DNA of 64,000 nucleotides from Vibrio chagasii (GCF_024347355.1 NZ_AP025465.1:186001-250000), one strand, 5' to 3'. Shown: positions 18,212 to 26,316, counted from the stretch's first letter. Translations and numbers: made by a program. Notes: generated by a model from the sequence alone, not told the origin.

Positions 18212-18324
18212 TAGCTTTTGGTTCTCCCCCTTGAACGTCGTTCGTTTGTGAGCGGTGATGTTAATCAAAGGGGGAGCTAGAGGGGGATGTTTATCTATGT
18301 GTTACCAACCCCTCTCAGCCTCCC
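18212..18324. repeat. Second dispersed element, copy A
   Basis: The element starts TAGCTTTTGGTTCTCCCCCT, has an internal AAGGGGGAG..AGAGGGGGATG block and ends near CAACCCCTC..CCTCCC. A related copy is at 23099-23210 with the same ends and a diverged middle. CCCCCTT and AAGGGGG can pair within it. It is probably a non-coding MITE-like or structured-RNA repeat. Confidence 0.75.
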
Positions 18325-18334
18325 GTCACGGCTT

Positions 18335-18445
18335 TATTTACTCTTGGCTCTTCGTTTACTCGTACCTCGTTACTCTCATCTGCTCTTGCGCTCTTAAGCT
18401 TTTCGCATCCCGTTTACTCGCATCTCGTTACTGCTCTTACCCCCT
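18335..18445 (-). repeat. Dispersed repeat, reverse copies
   Basis: Units such as CTCTTCGTTTACTCGTACCT and TTTTCGCATCCCGTTTACTC are the reverse complement of the family at 18063-18190. Confidence 0.8.
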
Positions 18446-18619
18446 TAAAACCATTCAACTAGGTTGATAATAACCACAATTTGTGGATAATGCTTACGGA
18501 TTAAACTAACCGTATGCAAGCACACTTTTTTGCTACGCCTTAGACAAAATACGCCTATTCAAATTCCATATTGATAGGGGCAGATTAACTACGCAGTGTG
18601 ATGTCGCGGAATATCAAGG

Positions 18620-18630
18620 GGCGGTAGCGT
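18620..18630 (+). promoter_or_regulatory. ops/JUMPStart element 2
   Basis: The core GGCGGTAGCGT is present, followed by TCC where the other two sites have GCC. It lies about 150 bp upstream of the wza start and suggests RfaH control of wza-wzb-wzc. The last position of the classical 12-mer differs (T instead of G). Confidence 0.82.
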
Positions 18631-18783
18631 TCCTATCTTTGACATTAAGATGGAAGCGAGATCACGATAGTGGCCTTCCTTAACTCTATTAAATGCTGCG
18701 TAGCTGATAAAATGATTCGTTTAATCCCTTATGGGTGTCCTTTGGGGTATCACAACACATTCCGTTTCTAGAACTTGGTTAAC

Positions 18784-19920
18784 ATGAAGATTAATAAAAA
18801 TCGTCTCCTTTTGGCGCTCCTTCCTGTATTACTTGCAGGGTGTACGACTCCAGGTAGTCACCTATCTACTGGTGGCAAGAATGTGATTCAGACTTCTGAA
18901 GATCAGCAAGAGTCTGATATTTCTGAAGTGGTGAACGTTTACCCACTTACCGCACAGTCAGTCTCGACTTACCAAACGGGCGAAGTGTCGGTTTCAAGAG
19001 CAAACCCTGAGTTAGACGTAGACATCGCAAAATACGAATACAAAGTCGGCGTTGGTGACATCTTAAATATTACGATTTGGGATCATCCTGAGTTGACCAT
19101 TCCTGCAGGTTCTTACCGCAGTAGTACCGAGGCCGGTAACTGGGTACATGCTGATGGCACCATCTTCTATCCTTACATTGGTACGGTAGAAGTGGCAGGA
19201 AAAACCGTTCGTGAAATTCGAGCTGATATCGCGACACGTTTGGCTAAATACATCGAAAGCCCACAAGTGGATGTTAACGTAGCGGCGTTTCGTTCTAAAA
19301 AAACCTACATTACTGGCGAAGTGTCTAAACCGGGCCAGCAGCCGCTCACCAATATTCCATTAACGCTACTTGATGCCGTTAACCGTTCCGGTGGTCTTTC
19401 AGAAGATGCGGATTGGCGTAATGTGTCATTAACGCGCAACGGTGTAGAAGAGAACCTATCGCTTTATGGCTTAATGCAGCGTGGTGATTTAACACAAAAC
19501 CGCTTACTGCAAGCGGGTGACATTGTTCACGTGCCGCGTAACGATAATCAAAAAGTCTTCGTAATGGGTGAAGTGAAAGAGCCTAAACTTCTTAAGATCG
19601 ACCGCGTGGGCATGAGCCTAACCGAAGCGCTAAGCAATGTTGGCGGTATCAACGAACTGACTGCAGATGCGACGGGTGTGTTTGTGATTCGTACCTCTGA
19701 TGATAAATCGGAGCGTATGGCAGACATCTACCAACTAGACATTGAAGACGCATCAGCCTTAGTGATTGGTACTGAATTTGATTTAAAACCTTATGATGTG
19801 GTTTACGTAACAGCAGCACCAATCAGCCGCTGGAACCGTGTGATTGGTCAGTTGCTACCGACAATCAACGGCTTCAACAACTTGACTGAAGGTGCATTGC
19901 GTATTCGTAATTGGCCGTAG
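18784..19920 (+). CDS. wza: Outer-membrane polysaccharide export lipoprotein Wza (GfcE type)
   Basis: This 378-residue secretin-like lipoprotein forms the octameric outer-membrane channel for capsule export. The signal MKINKNRLLLALLPVLLAGC ends in lipobox LLAGC. The polysaccharide-export domain starts at YKVGVGDILNITIWDHPEL, and SLBB-type domains follow (TYITGEVSKPGQQPLTNIPL and KVFVMGEVKEPKLLKID). The C-terminus has the amphipathic barrel-forming helix (WNRVIGQLLPTINGFNNLT). I chose ATG 18784, which begins the signal peptide, over TTG 18775. It is followed by an attenuator-like hairpin and then wzb. Confidence 0.94.
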   Translation: MKINKNRLLLALLPVLLAGCTTPGSHLSTGGKNVIQTSEDQQESDISEVVNVYPLTAQSVSTYQTGEVSVSRANPELDVDIAKYEYKVGVGDILNITIWDHPELTIPAGSYRSSTEAGNWVHADGTIFYPYIGTVEVAGKTVREIRADIATRLAKYIESPQVDVNVAAFRSKKTYITGEVSKPGQQPLTNIPLTLLDAVNRSGGLSEDADWRNVSLTRNGVEENLSLYGLMQRGDLTQNRLLQAGDIVHVPRNDNQKVFVMGEVKEPKLLKIDRVGMSLTEALSNVGGINELTADATGVFVIRTSDDKSERMADIYQLDIEDASALVIGTEFDLKPYDVVYVTAAPISRWNRVIGQLLPTINGFNNLTEGALRIRNWP

Positions 19921-19936
19921 GCTAAGAGATAATGGC

Positions 19937-19970
19937 AATCAGGTCGTATGTTAAATGCGGCCTGATTTTT
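19937..19970 (+). terminator. Terminator/attenuator between wza and wzb
   Basis: Arms AATCAGG (19937-19943) and CCTGATT (19961-19967) are followed by a short T run. Position inside the wza-wzb-wzc operon suggests partial termination that would favour Wza over the phosphatase and kinase. RfaH loaded at ops element 2 could suppress it. Confidence 0.7.
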
Positions 19971-20058
19971 ATGTTTATACCCAAGTCACTTCGGGATCCT
20001 TGAATCCTGCCTATTAAAGTCGCTTGGGGATACAAGCCCAATACAATTAGAGACAGCT

Positions 20059-20499
20059 ATGTTTAATAAAATTTTAGTCGTGTGCGTGGGCAACATTTGC
20101 CGCTCTCCAACAGGAGAGCGCGTTCTGCAACAATTACTTCCAGGCAAAGAGATAGCCTCTGCCGGAATCGCGGCCGAAAAGAGCCGTTTACTTGGTAAGC
20201 CAGCCGATGAGACCGCGATTTTAATCGCAGCAGAAAATGGCGTAGATGTCGAAAACCATCAAGCGCAGCAAGTGACGCCTCAGCTTTGTGCGCAATATGA
20301 TTTGATCTTGGTGATGGAGAAGGGCCACTTAGAAGCGCTCACTCAGATCTCACCAGAAGCACGCGGTAAAACCATGCTGTTTGGCCAGTGGATTGGTCAG
20401 AAAGACATTCCTGATCCGCATCGTCAAAGCCGAGAAGCATTTGAATACGCTTATCAGTTGATAGACGACGCCGCACAAGCGTGGGCCAAAAAGCTGTAG
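20059..20499 (+). CDS. wzb: Low-molecular-weight protein-tyrosine phosphatase (Wzb/Etp)
   Basis: This 146-residue cytoplasmic phosphatase dephosphorylates the C-terminal tyrosines of the Wzc kinase. The P-loop CVGNICRSPTGE (C-x5-R) is at residues 9-20, and the acid-loop Asp is in DIPDPHRQS (about residue 115). Length and order between wza and wzc match E. coli wza-wzb-wzc and gfcE-etp-etk. A region with CCCAAG/CTTGGG complementarity precedes it (19980-20035). Confidence 0.94.
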   Translation: MFNKILVVCVGNICRSPTGERVLQQLLPGKEIASAGIAAEKSRLLGKPADETAILIAAENGVDVENHQAQQVTPQLCAQYDLILVMEKGHLEALTQISPEARGKTMLFGQWIGQKDIPDPHRQSREAFEYAYQLIDDAAQAWAKKL

Positions 20500-20538
20500 T
20501 TTGAGGTTTCGTCTTTAATTTGCGTATACGCTATTTAT

Positions 20539-20562
20539 CGTTGAAGCGTTGAAGCGTTGAAG
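20539..20562. repeat. Octanucleotide tandem repeat CGTTGAAG x3
   Basis: There are three perfect copies and a degenerate fourth (CGTCGAA). They lie between wzb and wzc, about 97 bp before the wzc start. The sequence is non-coding. Confidence 0.9.
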
Positions 20563-20658
20563 CGTCGAACCGTCACAAAGGCAACAATAACAGAATCATA
20601 GACAAGAGGTGCGTCGTTCACCCTCTTGAATAGCAATAATTTAGGAAGTAGCAAACAA

Positions 20659-22830
20659 ATGACAACACAACCCTCCCTGCAATCGCATACAGATAACTCT
20701 GATGAGATAGATTTAGGAAAACTGCTTGGTCTCTTATTAGATGCTAAATGGCTAATCATGCTCACCACATTCATCTTTGCTGTGCTGGGTATTGCGTTTG
20801 CGCTACTTTCAACACCGGTATACAAAGCCGATGCGCTGATTCAAATTGAAGAGAAGAGCTCTGGCGGCATCTCTTCTATGGTCGGAGATATGGGTGAGCT
20901 ATTCTCGCAAGAGTCATCAGCAACCACCGAAGTCGAGATCATCAAATCGCGCATGATCTTAGGCGAAACGGTGGATAAATTTAACCTAACGACGGTGACT
21001 GCACCAATTTACGCACCGATCGTTGGTAAAGGCTTTGCACGCTTAACCGGTGATATCAACCATATTGCGGTAAGCCGCTTTACCTTGCCAAGCTATGCGA
21101 GCAATTACTCACACACTATCCAGATTCTTGATGCCGAACAAGGCACTTATCAACTGTTGCGTGATGATGAACGCGTTATCCTACAAGGTAAAGTGGGTGA
21201 GTTAGCAACAGCCGACGACTACAGCCTGTTTGTGGCAGGGTTTGAATCTCACAACGGTTTCGAATTCTCTATTGCTAAACAAAGCCGACTAGAAGCGATC
21301 GAATGGTTGAAAAAATCCTTGTCTCTGTCTGAGCAAGGTAAGCAAACCGGTATTCTGAAGTTGAGCTTTGAAGGCGAAAACAAACAACAGATTACTGAGA
21401 TTCTTAATCACATCAGCCAGATCTACTTTTTACAAAATGTGAAGCGCAATTCAGCGGAAGCAGAAAAGAGCCTAGAATTCTTAGAAAGCCACCTTCCAGG
21501 TATTAAGTCTGAGCTGACGGGCTATGAAGACACACTAAACAATTATCGCCAGAAGAACGAATCGATCGACTTGGGCTTAGAAGCGCAATCTACCCTAAAA
21601 GTAATGGTAGAGCTTGAAGCGCAATTGAATGAGCTGACGTTTAAAGAGAGCGAGATCAGCCAGCGCTTTACCAAAGATCACCCCGCTTACAAATCACTGC
21701 TTGATAAGCGTAAAACATTGCTACGTGAGAAAGACCGCCTGAACGAACAGATTCAAAAGTTACCGAAAACACAGCGTGAAGTGCTGCGTATGACACGCGA
21801 TGTAGAAGTGAACCAACAAATCTACATTCAGCTGTTAAACAAGGTGCAAGAGCTAAGCATCATTAAAGCGGGTACCGTAGGTAACGTTCGTATTCTAGAC
21901 GACGCCCAAGCGTATAAGCGCGCTGTAAAACCGAAGAAGCCACTGATCGTAGTATTAGCGACTTTGCTAGGTGGTATGTTGAGTGTGGCGTTTGTATTAG
22001 TGAAAGCGGCATTTCACCGAGGTGTAGAAAGCCCAGATCAAATTGAACAGATTGGCTTACCCGTTTATGCGGCTGTACCAAAATCAGATTTGCAAATTGA
22101 GCTAACCAACCGCTTTAAATCGAAGAAAACACAGACCAAAGGCGCGCAGGCACTGCTGGCAGAATCTAACCCAGCAGACCTTTCGGTAGAAGCGCTACGT
22201 GGCCTTCGTACCAGCTTGCACTTTGCGATGCTTGAAGCCAAAAACAACGTGTTAATGATCTCTGGCCCGGCGCCAGGTATTGGTAAATCTTTCATCTCGA
22301 CCAACTTTGCCGCAGTAGCGGCTAAAACAGGTCAAAAGGTATTGTTGATTGATGCCGATATGCGTAAGGGTTACCTACAGCAAAGCTTTGGTGTGAAATG
22401 GGAAAACGGCCTTTCTGATGTGTTGAGCAACAAACAAGAGTTTGCGCAATCAGTGAAAGCAACACCAGTAGAAAACCTAGACATTCTTACTCGCGGCCAA
22501 GTGCCACCAAACCCATCGGAACTGCTCATGCACCCACGCTTTGCAGAGTTGATGGAGTGGGCATCAAAAGAATATGACTTGGTGATTGTCGATACTCCGC
22601 CAGTGTTAGCTGTAACCGACCCAAGCATCGTTGGTGCGTTTGCTGGCACCACACTAATGGTGGCACGTTACGGTCAAAACACCCTTAAAGAGATCGACGT
22701 TGCTCGTAACCGCTTCGAACAATCAGGCATCGAAGTGAAAGGCGTTATCTTCAACGCCATCGAGAAGAAAGCATCAAGCTCATACGGCTACGGTTACTAC
22801 AACTACGCGTATTCGAGCGACAAGAAATAA
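20659..22830 (+). CDS. wzc: Tyrosine-protein kinase / polysaccharide co-polymerase Wzc (Etk)
   Basis: This 723-residue inner-membrane autokinase controls chain length and export. It has an N-terminal Wzz domain with the first membrane segment near residues 28-50 (WLIMLTTFIFAVLGIAFALL), a periplasmic coiled-coil region, and a second membrane segment at PLIVVLATLLGGMLSVAFVL. The cytoplasmic BY-kinase domain has Walker A GPAPGIGKSF, Walker A' VLLIDADMRKG and Walker B LVIVDTPPV. The C-terminal tyrosine cluster is SYGYGYYNYAYSS. ATG 20659 has AGGAAG upstream (20643-20648) and is preferred over TTG 20626. The dispersed repeat begins within a few bases of the stop codon. Confidence 0.95.
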   Translation: MTTQPSLQSHTDNSDEIDLGKLLGLLLDAKWLIMLTTFIFAVLGIAFALLSTPVYKADALIQIEEKSSGGISSMVGDMGELFSQESSATTEVEIIKSRMILGETVDKFNLTTVTAPIYAPIVGKGFARLTGDINHIAVSRFTLPSYASNYSHTIQILDAEQGTYQLLRDDERVILQGKVGELATADDYSLFVAGFESHNGFEFSIAKQSRLEAIEWLKKSLSLSEQGKQTGILKLSFEGENKQQITEILNHISQIYFLQNVKRNSAEAEKSLEFLESHLPGIKSELTGYEDTLNNYRQKNESIDLGLEAQSTLKVMVELEAQLNELTFKESEISQRFTKDHPAYKSLLDKRKTLLREKDRLNEQIQKLPKTQREVLRMTRDVEVNQQIYIQLLNKVQELSIIKAGTVGNVRILDDAQAYKRAVKPKKPLIVVLATLLGGMLSVAFVLVKAAFHRGVESPDQIEQIGLPVYAAVPKSDLQIELTNRFKSKKTQTKGAQALLAESNPADLSVEALRGLRTSLHFAMLEAKNNVLMISGPAPGIGKSFISTNFAAVAAKTGQKVLLIDADMRKGYLQQSFGVKWENGLSDVLSNKQEFAQSVKATPVENLDILTRGQVPPNPSELLMHPRFAELMEWASKEYDLVIVDTPPVLAVTDPSIVGAFAGTTLMVARYGQNTLKEIDVARNRFEQSGIEVKGVIFNAIEKKASSSYGYGYYNYAYSSDKK

Positions 22831-22832
22831 AG

Positions 22833-23075
22833 AGCGGTAACGGGATGCGAGTAATCGGGTAACGAAAAGCTAAAAGGCAGATACGAGTGGCGAGAATGAA
22901 AAACACCACTCGAATCCGCTCTTCATCTTTTTATCTCTTCGTTACTCGTTTACCCGCTACCCGCGTCTATTCTTTTCAGCTCTTCGCATCTCGTTTACTC
23001 GCATCCCTCATCTGATCTTAATCTCTTCGCGTCTCGCTATACGTCACCCGTACCTATTTTTATCCCCTCGTACCT
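22833..23075. repeat. Dispersed repeat, inverted pair
   Basis: Forward units (GGATGCGAGTAATCGGGTAA) occupy about 22833-22895. Reverse units (TTCGTTACTCGTTTACCCG and CTCTTCGCATCTCGTTTACT) occupy about 22915-23075. It is the same family as at 8-182. Confidence 0.8.
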
Positions 23076-23098
23076 GCAGTTCAAATTATTCGAAGACT

Positions 23099-23210
23099 TA
23101 GCTTTTGGTTCTCCCCCTTGAACACTGGACTATTGTGAGTGATGGTGTTGATAGAAGGGGGAGTCAGAGGGGGATGCTAGCGGTGTCTAACCAACCCCTC
23201 CCTGCCTCCC
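23099..23210. repeat. Second dispersed element, copy B
   Basis: It starts TAGCTTTTGGTTCTCCCCCT exactly as copy A and ends in CAACCCCTC..CCTCCC. A sequence at about 23250-23272 (GGGGAGGAGCTAAAAGC) is close to the reverse complement of the left end, so this copy may have terminal inverted repeats. Confidence 0.75.
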
Positions 23211-23355
23211 CTTATATTAATATTTTTTGCCAAGTAACAATCGTGATATAGGGGAGGAGCTAAAAGCAAAACTCGCATACTTTTGTCTTTGATTTTCATA
23301 TTGCTTGCTCTCTGCCTCCCGCTTTTTCATCATTACGTTTTATCGATCAATGAAA

Positions 23356-23394
23356 TCGTCATTCCAGAACTGAGGAACGAAGTATCTGGAATCT
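23356..23394. repeat. Short dispersed repeat, copy A
   Basis: TCGTCATTCCAGAACTGAGG followed by AACGAAGTATCTGGAATCT. A near-identical copy is at 49312-49351. TTCCAGA and TCTGGAA form a seven-pair stem. Confidence 0.75.
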
Positions 23395-23479
23395 GCTTTT
23401 AATCTCTTCGTATCTCGATACCCGTCACCAGTATCTGCTCCTTCAGCTCTTCGTTTACTCGTATCCCTCATCTGCTCTT

Positions 23480-23815
23480 CTACTTTTTAATCACCCCTCC
23501 CGTTAAATACAATCCAATCGCAGCTAACACCGGATAACCAAACGCTTCATTGGTCATTTCTCCCAACGGTTTCCAATCGTAACCGTGCATGCAGCCTAGA
23601 ATGACCATCACATGAAGTGCGACATAGGGTATGGTGAACAACAATACAATGTAGCGTTGCACCAATTTAAAAGGTTCATACGCTTTCAGTAGTGCTAGCT
23701 TGTGCTTCGCCTTTTCTTCATCAGTAAAAAACATCGCATCTCCTGTGTTGGTGATTGCATCTAAACCTTTGCTAATGGAAGACTGGCTTCCAAATATTCT
23801 CCCGAACAACGTCAT
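23480..23815 (-). CDS. Holin-like small membrane protein (3TM / gene-transfer-release type)
   Basis: This 111-residue protein has two clear hydrophobic segments near residues 54-74 (YIVLLFTIPYVALHVMVILG) and 91-108 (FGYPVLAAIGLYLTGGVI), and a charged pre-membrane region FFTDEEKAKHKLALLKAYEPF. This layout matches the 3TM holin family found in phages and gene-transfer agents, which permeabilise the inner membrane so that an endolysin can reach the wall. A phage-type amidase gene lies upstream on the same strand, separated by 226 bp of repeat sequence. Its stop codon is followed at once by the dispersed repeat. The family call is from memory and moderate. Confidence 0.65.
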   Translation of the reverse strand: MTLFGRIFGSQSSISKGLDAITNTGDAMFFTDEEKAKHKLALLKAYEPFKLVQRYIVLLFTIPYVALHVMVILGCMHGYDWKPLGEMTNEAFGYPVLAAIGLYLTGGVIKK

Positions 23816-23877
23816 ACTGCTCCTTAGTTTATTGATTGGCTTTGACCGCTTATATAGCCTTTGACTGTATAACCTTC

Positions 23878-24066
23878 TCGCTCTTTACCTCTGCTCCTTA
23901 TGTCTTCGCATCCCGCATTCGCTTTGTTAGCTCTTCAAGCTTTTCGTTTACTCGAATCTCGTTACTCGCAACTGCCCCTGATCTCTTCGCTCCTCGTTTC
24001 CCCGTCACCCGCAACTGCTCTTCAAGCTCTTCGCATCTCGTTTACTCGCATTCCGCATCTGCTCTT
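23878..24066 (-). repeat. Dispersed repeat, reverse copies, running into a coding sequence
   Basis: Four or more reverse units (such as TTTTCGTTTACTCGAATCTC and CTCTTCGCATCTCGTTTACT) fill the gap between the holin and amidase genes. The last unit covers the final codons of the amidase (24042-24065), encoding RADAECE and the TAA stop. Confidence 0.85.
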
Positions 24067-24554
24067 AATCTCATCACCGGACACGCCTTATTCACTCCCC
24101 AATCTTTATGGCCCTTTACCGCTTCATCTGAAATAGAGAACTGTTCTTGCAACGCTGCCACCAAGCCAAACAGTGCCTTACGTTGCGCAAACGTGAAATT
24201 ATCGTCTGGTTGCTGCTTTGCGTTACAGCCACCGATCATACAAACCCCAATATTACTTTTGTTGTGTCCTTTCACATGTGCGCCAGTCTGCGACAGCGGC
24301 CTACCTAGCTCTACCTTGCCATCACGACGAATCACAAAGTGATACCCCACATCGCGCCAGCCTCTCTTTTTATGCCAGCGGCGAATGTCATGCACACCTA
24401 TGTCTTGCTGTGGTGACGTGGCGCTGCAATGCACGGTAATAAAAGAGAAAGCCAAACCGGCGGGGAGGTGACACAAAAAGGAGTAAAGGGATAAAGGTTG
24501 GCCCGTTAATCGTGGCCATTGAGTTCGATGAGTTGCTGGTGGAGTGCGTGACAA
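24042..24554 (-). CDS. Phage-type N-acetylmuramoyl-L-alanine amidase (Amidase_2 endolysin)
   Basis: This zinc amidase cuts the bond between MurNAc and the peptide stem. The first zinc His is in FITVHCSATSPQQDIG (about residue 42). GWRDVGYHFVIRRDGKVE and GCNAKQQPDDNFT are typical of T7-lysozyme-like amidases, and GHKDWGVNKACP carries the late zinc His and Cys. I support TTG 24554 because GAGG lies 7 nt upstream, so the gene overlaps its upstream neighbour by 49 bp. The first 38 residues contain a hydrophobic stretch (LSLYSFLCHLPAGLAFSFI) that could act as an export or membrane-anchoring signal. The C-terminal RADAECE and stop codon come from a dispersed repeat. Confidence 0.85.
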   Translation of the reverse strand: MSRTPPATHRTQWPRLTGQPLSLYSFLCHLPAGLAFSFITVHCSATSPQQDIGVHDIRRWHKKRGWRDVGYHFVIRRDGKVELGRPLSQTGAHVKGHNKSNIGVCMIGGCNAKQQPDDNFTFAQRKALFGLVAALQEQFSISDEAVKGHKDWGVNKACPVMRLRADAECE

Positions 24555-24919
24555 AATGCTTCCTCATGTTGTTGTAACCATTGTTGGGATGCAGGTACCT
24601 GGCTTAGTTCCGAATTGCTACGCTTTAGCCAAGCACGTTCCACAGTTTTCGCGTAAGCGTCGTGATAGCGCACATAGCGAAGGTAAGTAATGTAATAGCC
24701 AAGGGTTTCGCGCTTGCTAGCTCGGCTTATTGCCCAACAAACATCCTCATAGCTAACAGCGTTGAAGCCACAAGGTGCAGGTGGTGCGCTATATGCCGAG
24801 TTCTGATCTGAGCAACAGCGAGAGTTAGAGTGCGGGTTAGGGAGGGAGTAAGAGCAGCACTCTGCACTGGCCATGTTGCCTCGATAGGTGGAAATAAAAA
24901 GAGAGATGATTGCCTTCAT
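24506..24919 (-). CDS. Unknown protein upstream of the amidase, Cys-rich N-terminus
   Basis: This 137-residue protein is not recognised. I chose ATG 24919 because AAGG lies 6 nt upstream (plus-strand CCTT at 24926-24929); the reading frame extends to 24961. The N-terminus MKAIISLFISTYRG is weakly hydrophobic. The next 40 residues are rich in Cys, Ser and Pro (SAECCSYSLPNPHSNSRCC), and the second half is helical and charged (YLRYVRYHDAYAKTVERAWL). It is translationally overlapped with the amidase. Position in a lysis cassette invites the idea of a spanin or regulator, but no lipobox or clear membrane span is present. Confidence 0.55.
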   Translation of the reverse strand: MKAIISLFISTYRGNMASAECCSYSLPNPHSNSRCCSDQNSAYSAPPAPCGFNAVSYEDVCWAISRASKRETLGYYITYLRYVRYHDAYAKTVERAWLKRSNSELSQVPASQQWLQQHEEAFCHALHQQLIELNGHD

Positions 24920-25203
24920 TGAACACCTTATGGTTGCTACGGGGGAGGCAATGTAATTCAAGATTTGCGATTAGGGTTGCCGTTGCTCATCATTGAAATA
25001 GGCCTAGCTAAAAAGTGAGAGGTGTTTCCCAAAATACCTGTTTTATAGGTTTGATGTTGCATATAAATTCGAGCCAATTAACTAAACATCTTTTCTTACA
25101 ACTTATCTCACGGGCGTTGCGCCCCCAATCCTTAAAAAAGTGTTGTTAATGCTCTGACTATCAATGGATCTCTTGATGAATCAACCGATAACAAGGAGCG
25201 TTA

Positions 25204-26316
25204 ATGATGTGTGTTTCTCTCATTCTTTCTTTTATGCCACTGAAAACCGGTTCGCCAATTAGCAAATTGGTACTGTTAAAATTGGCCGATAATGCCGACG
25301 CGCGCGGCGTGTGTTTCCCCTCATTAAATTACTTAGCGCAATATTGCGAAGTGTCGCTAAGAACCGTGACACGACACGTTAACGAGCTGGAAAAGCAAGG
25401 TTTTTTACAGCGGATAAAGCGCTTTGATGATTCAGGGCGCCAGCGCAGTAACTTGTACCAACTGCGTGTGCCTGAAGGTTGCCATATTGAACAGCGCAAC
25501 TTAACTCATGACGCCACACAGCCCGCTGCTGTATCGGTAACGGATCCAGTAGCCAATCACAACCCTAATACGGAGCAATCCGACACCCACCAGGAGGCCA
25601 ACCGATCCAACACGGAGAGTGATCCCCTGGCACACATAATCTCTCATAAAGAACATAAAACAGGGCTGAGCCTAAAAACTAACACGCTTGAAAAGAGTCC
25701 CTCAGAGAACACAGTGGTAGAACGAGGAGATACAAGCACAACGGATACGCACAGTTCGAAGAGCAAAAGCACGGACATCACACGCACTAACACCGAAATC
25801 TCGGACGCCAAAAACTCGGACACCAAGAACCCAAATGACGCAGTGATTCACCTGCTTACCCAAGAGGGAAGTGCACCGATTTATCACGAGTTCTTTACCA
25901 TATTAGAGAGCACCTACCCCAGCTTAGATGTGCTGCAACAACTGCACGCCATGCAAGCCTGGTTGTACATTAACCCCGATAAACGTAAACCGTTTGAGCA
26001 CATTGGTCACTTTGTGAATGGCTGGCTAAGAAGAAGTGCGAAAGCCAAAACCAAACAGGGAGCGTTCGTGCCAACAAAGCGAACCAAAGGGACAAAGCTA
26101 ACCAAGCGCAAACCACTAATGCGGCAGGCGCAAGCAAACCCTACGAAAGAACAACCACGAAGTAACCACTTACCTCACCAGCATAGCCAACAAGGCACAA
26201 CGCCTGTGGCCCAAGCACTGGCTGAATACCAAAGTACTAACACCCACAACCCTTTTGAAGCACGCATTAAAGCGCTCATTCAATCTAAAGCGCAGATCAA
26301 AGATGACACTGAGTGA
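25204..26316 (+). CDS. Winged-helix DNA-binding protein (HTH_36-like; phage replication-type)
   Basis: The 370-residue protein has an N-terminal winged helix-turn-helix (residues 11-80), with SKLVLLKLADNADARGVCFP and LAQYCEVSLRTVTRHVNEL as the recognition region. This is the layout of HTH_36 domains in phage and plasmid replication or regulatory proteins. The middle (about 100-215) is low-complexity and rich in Thr, Asn, Ser and Lys. The C-terminal part has a helical block (YHEFFTILESTYPSLDVLQQ) and a basic tail. AAGGAG at 25193-25198 supports the start at 25204 or 25207. It is divergent from the amidase-holin genes and could regulate them or be a relic of phage replication. Confidence 0.65.
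   Translation: MMCVSLILSFMPLKTGSPISKLVLLKLADNADARGVCFPSLNYLAQYCEVSLRTVTRHVNELEKQGFLQRIKRFDDSGRQRSNLYQLRVPEGCHIEQRNLTHDATQPAAVSVTDPVANHNPNTEQSDTHQEANRSNTESDPLAHIISHKEHKTGLSLKTNTLEKSPSENTVVERGDTSTTDTHSSKSKSTDITRTNTEISDAKNSDTKNPNDAVIHLLTQEGSAPIYHEFFTILESTYPSLDVLQQLHAMQAWLYINPDKRKPFEHIGHFVNGWLRRSAKAKTKQGAFVPTKRTKGTKLTKRKPLMRQAQANPTKEQPRSNHLPHQHSQQGTTPVAQALAEYQSTNTHNPFEARIKALIQSKAQIKDDTE

Larger units (their letters stand above)
18056..18783. other. Repeat-filled intergenic region before wza
   Basis: This 728-bp gap holds forward copies of the GATGCGAG/CGAGTAA repeat (18063-18190), a second dispersed element (18212-18324), reverse copies (18335-18445), and then the leader of the wza operon with ops element 2. 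I see no credible coding sequence. The reading frame at 18255-18467 is made of repeat sequence. Confidence 0.8.
22831..23479. other. Repeat-filled intergenic region after wzc
   Basis: This 649-bp gap between convergent wzc and the holin-like gene consists largely of dispersed repeats: forward units, reverse units, the second element, a short 39-bp repeat, and more reverse units. I see no coding sequence. Confidence 0.8.

Noticed and set aside
18255..18467. 70-codon plus-strand frame
   Set aside because: It is made of dispersed repeat sequence, with no ribosome site and no family resemblance.
19981..20035. CCCAAG/CTTGGG region before wzb as a third terminator
   Set aside because: Pairing arms are far apart and no T tract follows. 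It could be yet another dispersed repeat, but only one copy was seen.
23836..24439. Plus-strand frames of 73-168 codons opposite the amidase
   Set aside because: They are antisense to the amidase and to repeat units, with biased Ser/Leu/Pro content typical of shadow frames.
24908..24961. Longer start for the unknown gene upstream of the amidase
   Set aside because: ATG 24919 has a well-placed AAGG, while the upstream extension has no ribosome site.
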